This document shows positions 63,934 through 64,000 of a DNA stretch of 64,000 bases, one piece after another (within the stretch, counting starts at the first letter, position 1; each line of letters starts with the position of its first letter). The DNA is from Veillonella ratti (GTDB lineage: Bacteria > Bacillota > Negativicutes > Veillonellales > Veillonellaceae). The DNA lies in the NCBI RefSeq assembly GCF_003992115.1, contig NZ_RQUX01000010.1, positions 1 through 64,000 on the forward strand, given 5' to 3'. The position numbers and the translations under genes are program-made. The notes beneath the pieces are model-generated. The model ran no database searches and was not told where the DNA came from. It saw only the letters and a program-made list of their open reading frames with translations.

Positions 63934-64000
63934 ATGAGCTTTATTGAAATGAAAGAAATAGAAAAAAGCTTTGACGGCCTGCCTGTTCTAAAAAAAGTAT
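63934..64000 (+). CDS. Amino-acid ABC transporter ATP-binding protein (partial, runs off window)
   Basis: Only the first 22 codons are present (MSFIEMKEIEKSFDG, LPVLKKV). The start has AGGAGG 7 nt upstream. The strand order binding protein, permease, ATPase and the N-terminal pattern of the GlnQ/HisP type support the call. The Walker motifs lie beyond the window. Confidence 0.8.
   Translation, partial: MSFIEMKEIEKSFDGLPVLKKV

Overview
The window looks like a chromosome segment of a diderm Firmicute (class Negativicutes, most likely Veillonellaceae). Three trimeric autotransporter adhesins with YadA-type outer-membrane anchors (positions 365-10274) require an outer membrane. In contrast, the regulation and gene order are Firmicute-like: a T-box leader ahead of metA, a glmS ribozyme, a cdaA-cdaR-glmM block, and a wecA-wecB pair ahead of the ATP synthase operon. 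No tRNA, rRNA, CRISPR array, transposase or prophage was recognised. The genus is an inference.

Layout. 0.4-10.3 kb: adhesin cluster. The first adhesin carries about 670 residues of Ser/Ala-rich 14-residue repeats. The second is split by a frameshift near 5370. The third is intact. 10.4-16.8 kb: LysR regulator divergent from a flavodoxin and an exported CMD-cupin protein, a DASS anion transporter, and the ispE-GntR pair. 17.0-24.8 kb: two tandem YitT-family membrane proteins, phosphoglucomutase, the ACT/UPF0210 pair, and a polyprenyl-phosphate GlcNAc-1-P transferase with UDP-GlcNAc 2-epimerase. 25.2-32.4 kb: a complete F1Fo ATP synthase operon (atpZ, I, B, E, F, H, A, G, D, C). 32.6-35.7 kb: methionine T-box, metA (acetyl-type, Glu111) and metY.

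36.0-40.2 kb: merR, hxlR, a flavin reductase-like gene and pepD. The gaps between them hold the most unusual DNA of the window: long imperfect palindromes centred on terminator-like hairpins. Four hairpins share a basal stem, and three of these also share a 17-nt apical loop with compensatory arm changes. Around three palindrome centres the arms extend into the 3' end of the neighbouring gene, so that gene end exists as an inverted second copy.

40.4-46.2 kb: asparaginase, CbiZ, MscS channel, D,D-carboxypeptidase, YfbR-like HD protein and QueG. 46.3-53.2 kb: an eight-gene molybdenum hydroxylase operon (FAD, 2Fe-2S and molybdopterin subunits, YqeC, a MocA-like cytidylyltransferase, YqeB, and XdhC split into two proteins). 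It has the hallmarks of the selenium-dependent molybdenum hydroxylase system. 53.3-60.4 kb: cdaA, cdaR, a COG2509-like flavoprotein, glmM, then glmS behind a glmS ribozyme, joining c-di-AMP synthesis to amino-sugar and envelope supply. 60.5-64.0 kb: trpS, a small membrane protein, and a polar amino-acid ABC transporter whose ATPase runs off the window end.

Many start codons were moved inward from the longest open frame because a good ribosome binding site supports a later ATG, TTG or GTG; these choices are stated per gene. Function calls rest on reading motifs by eye, with no database search.
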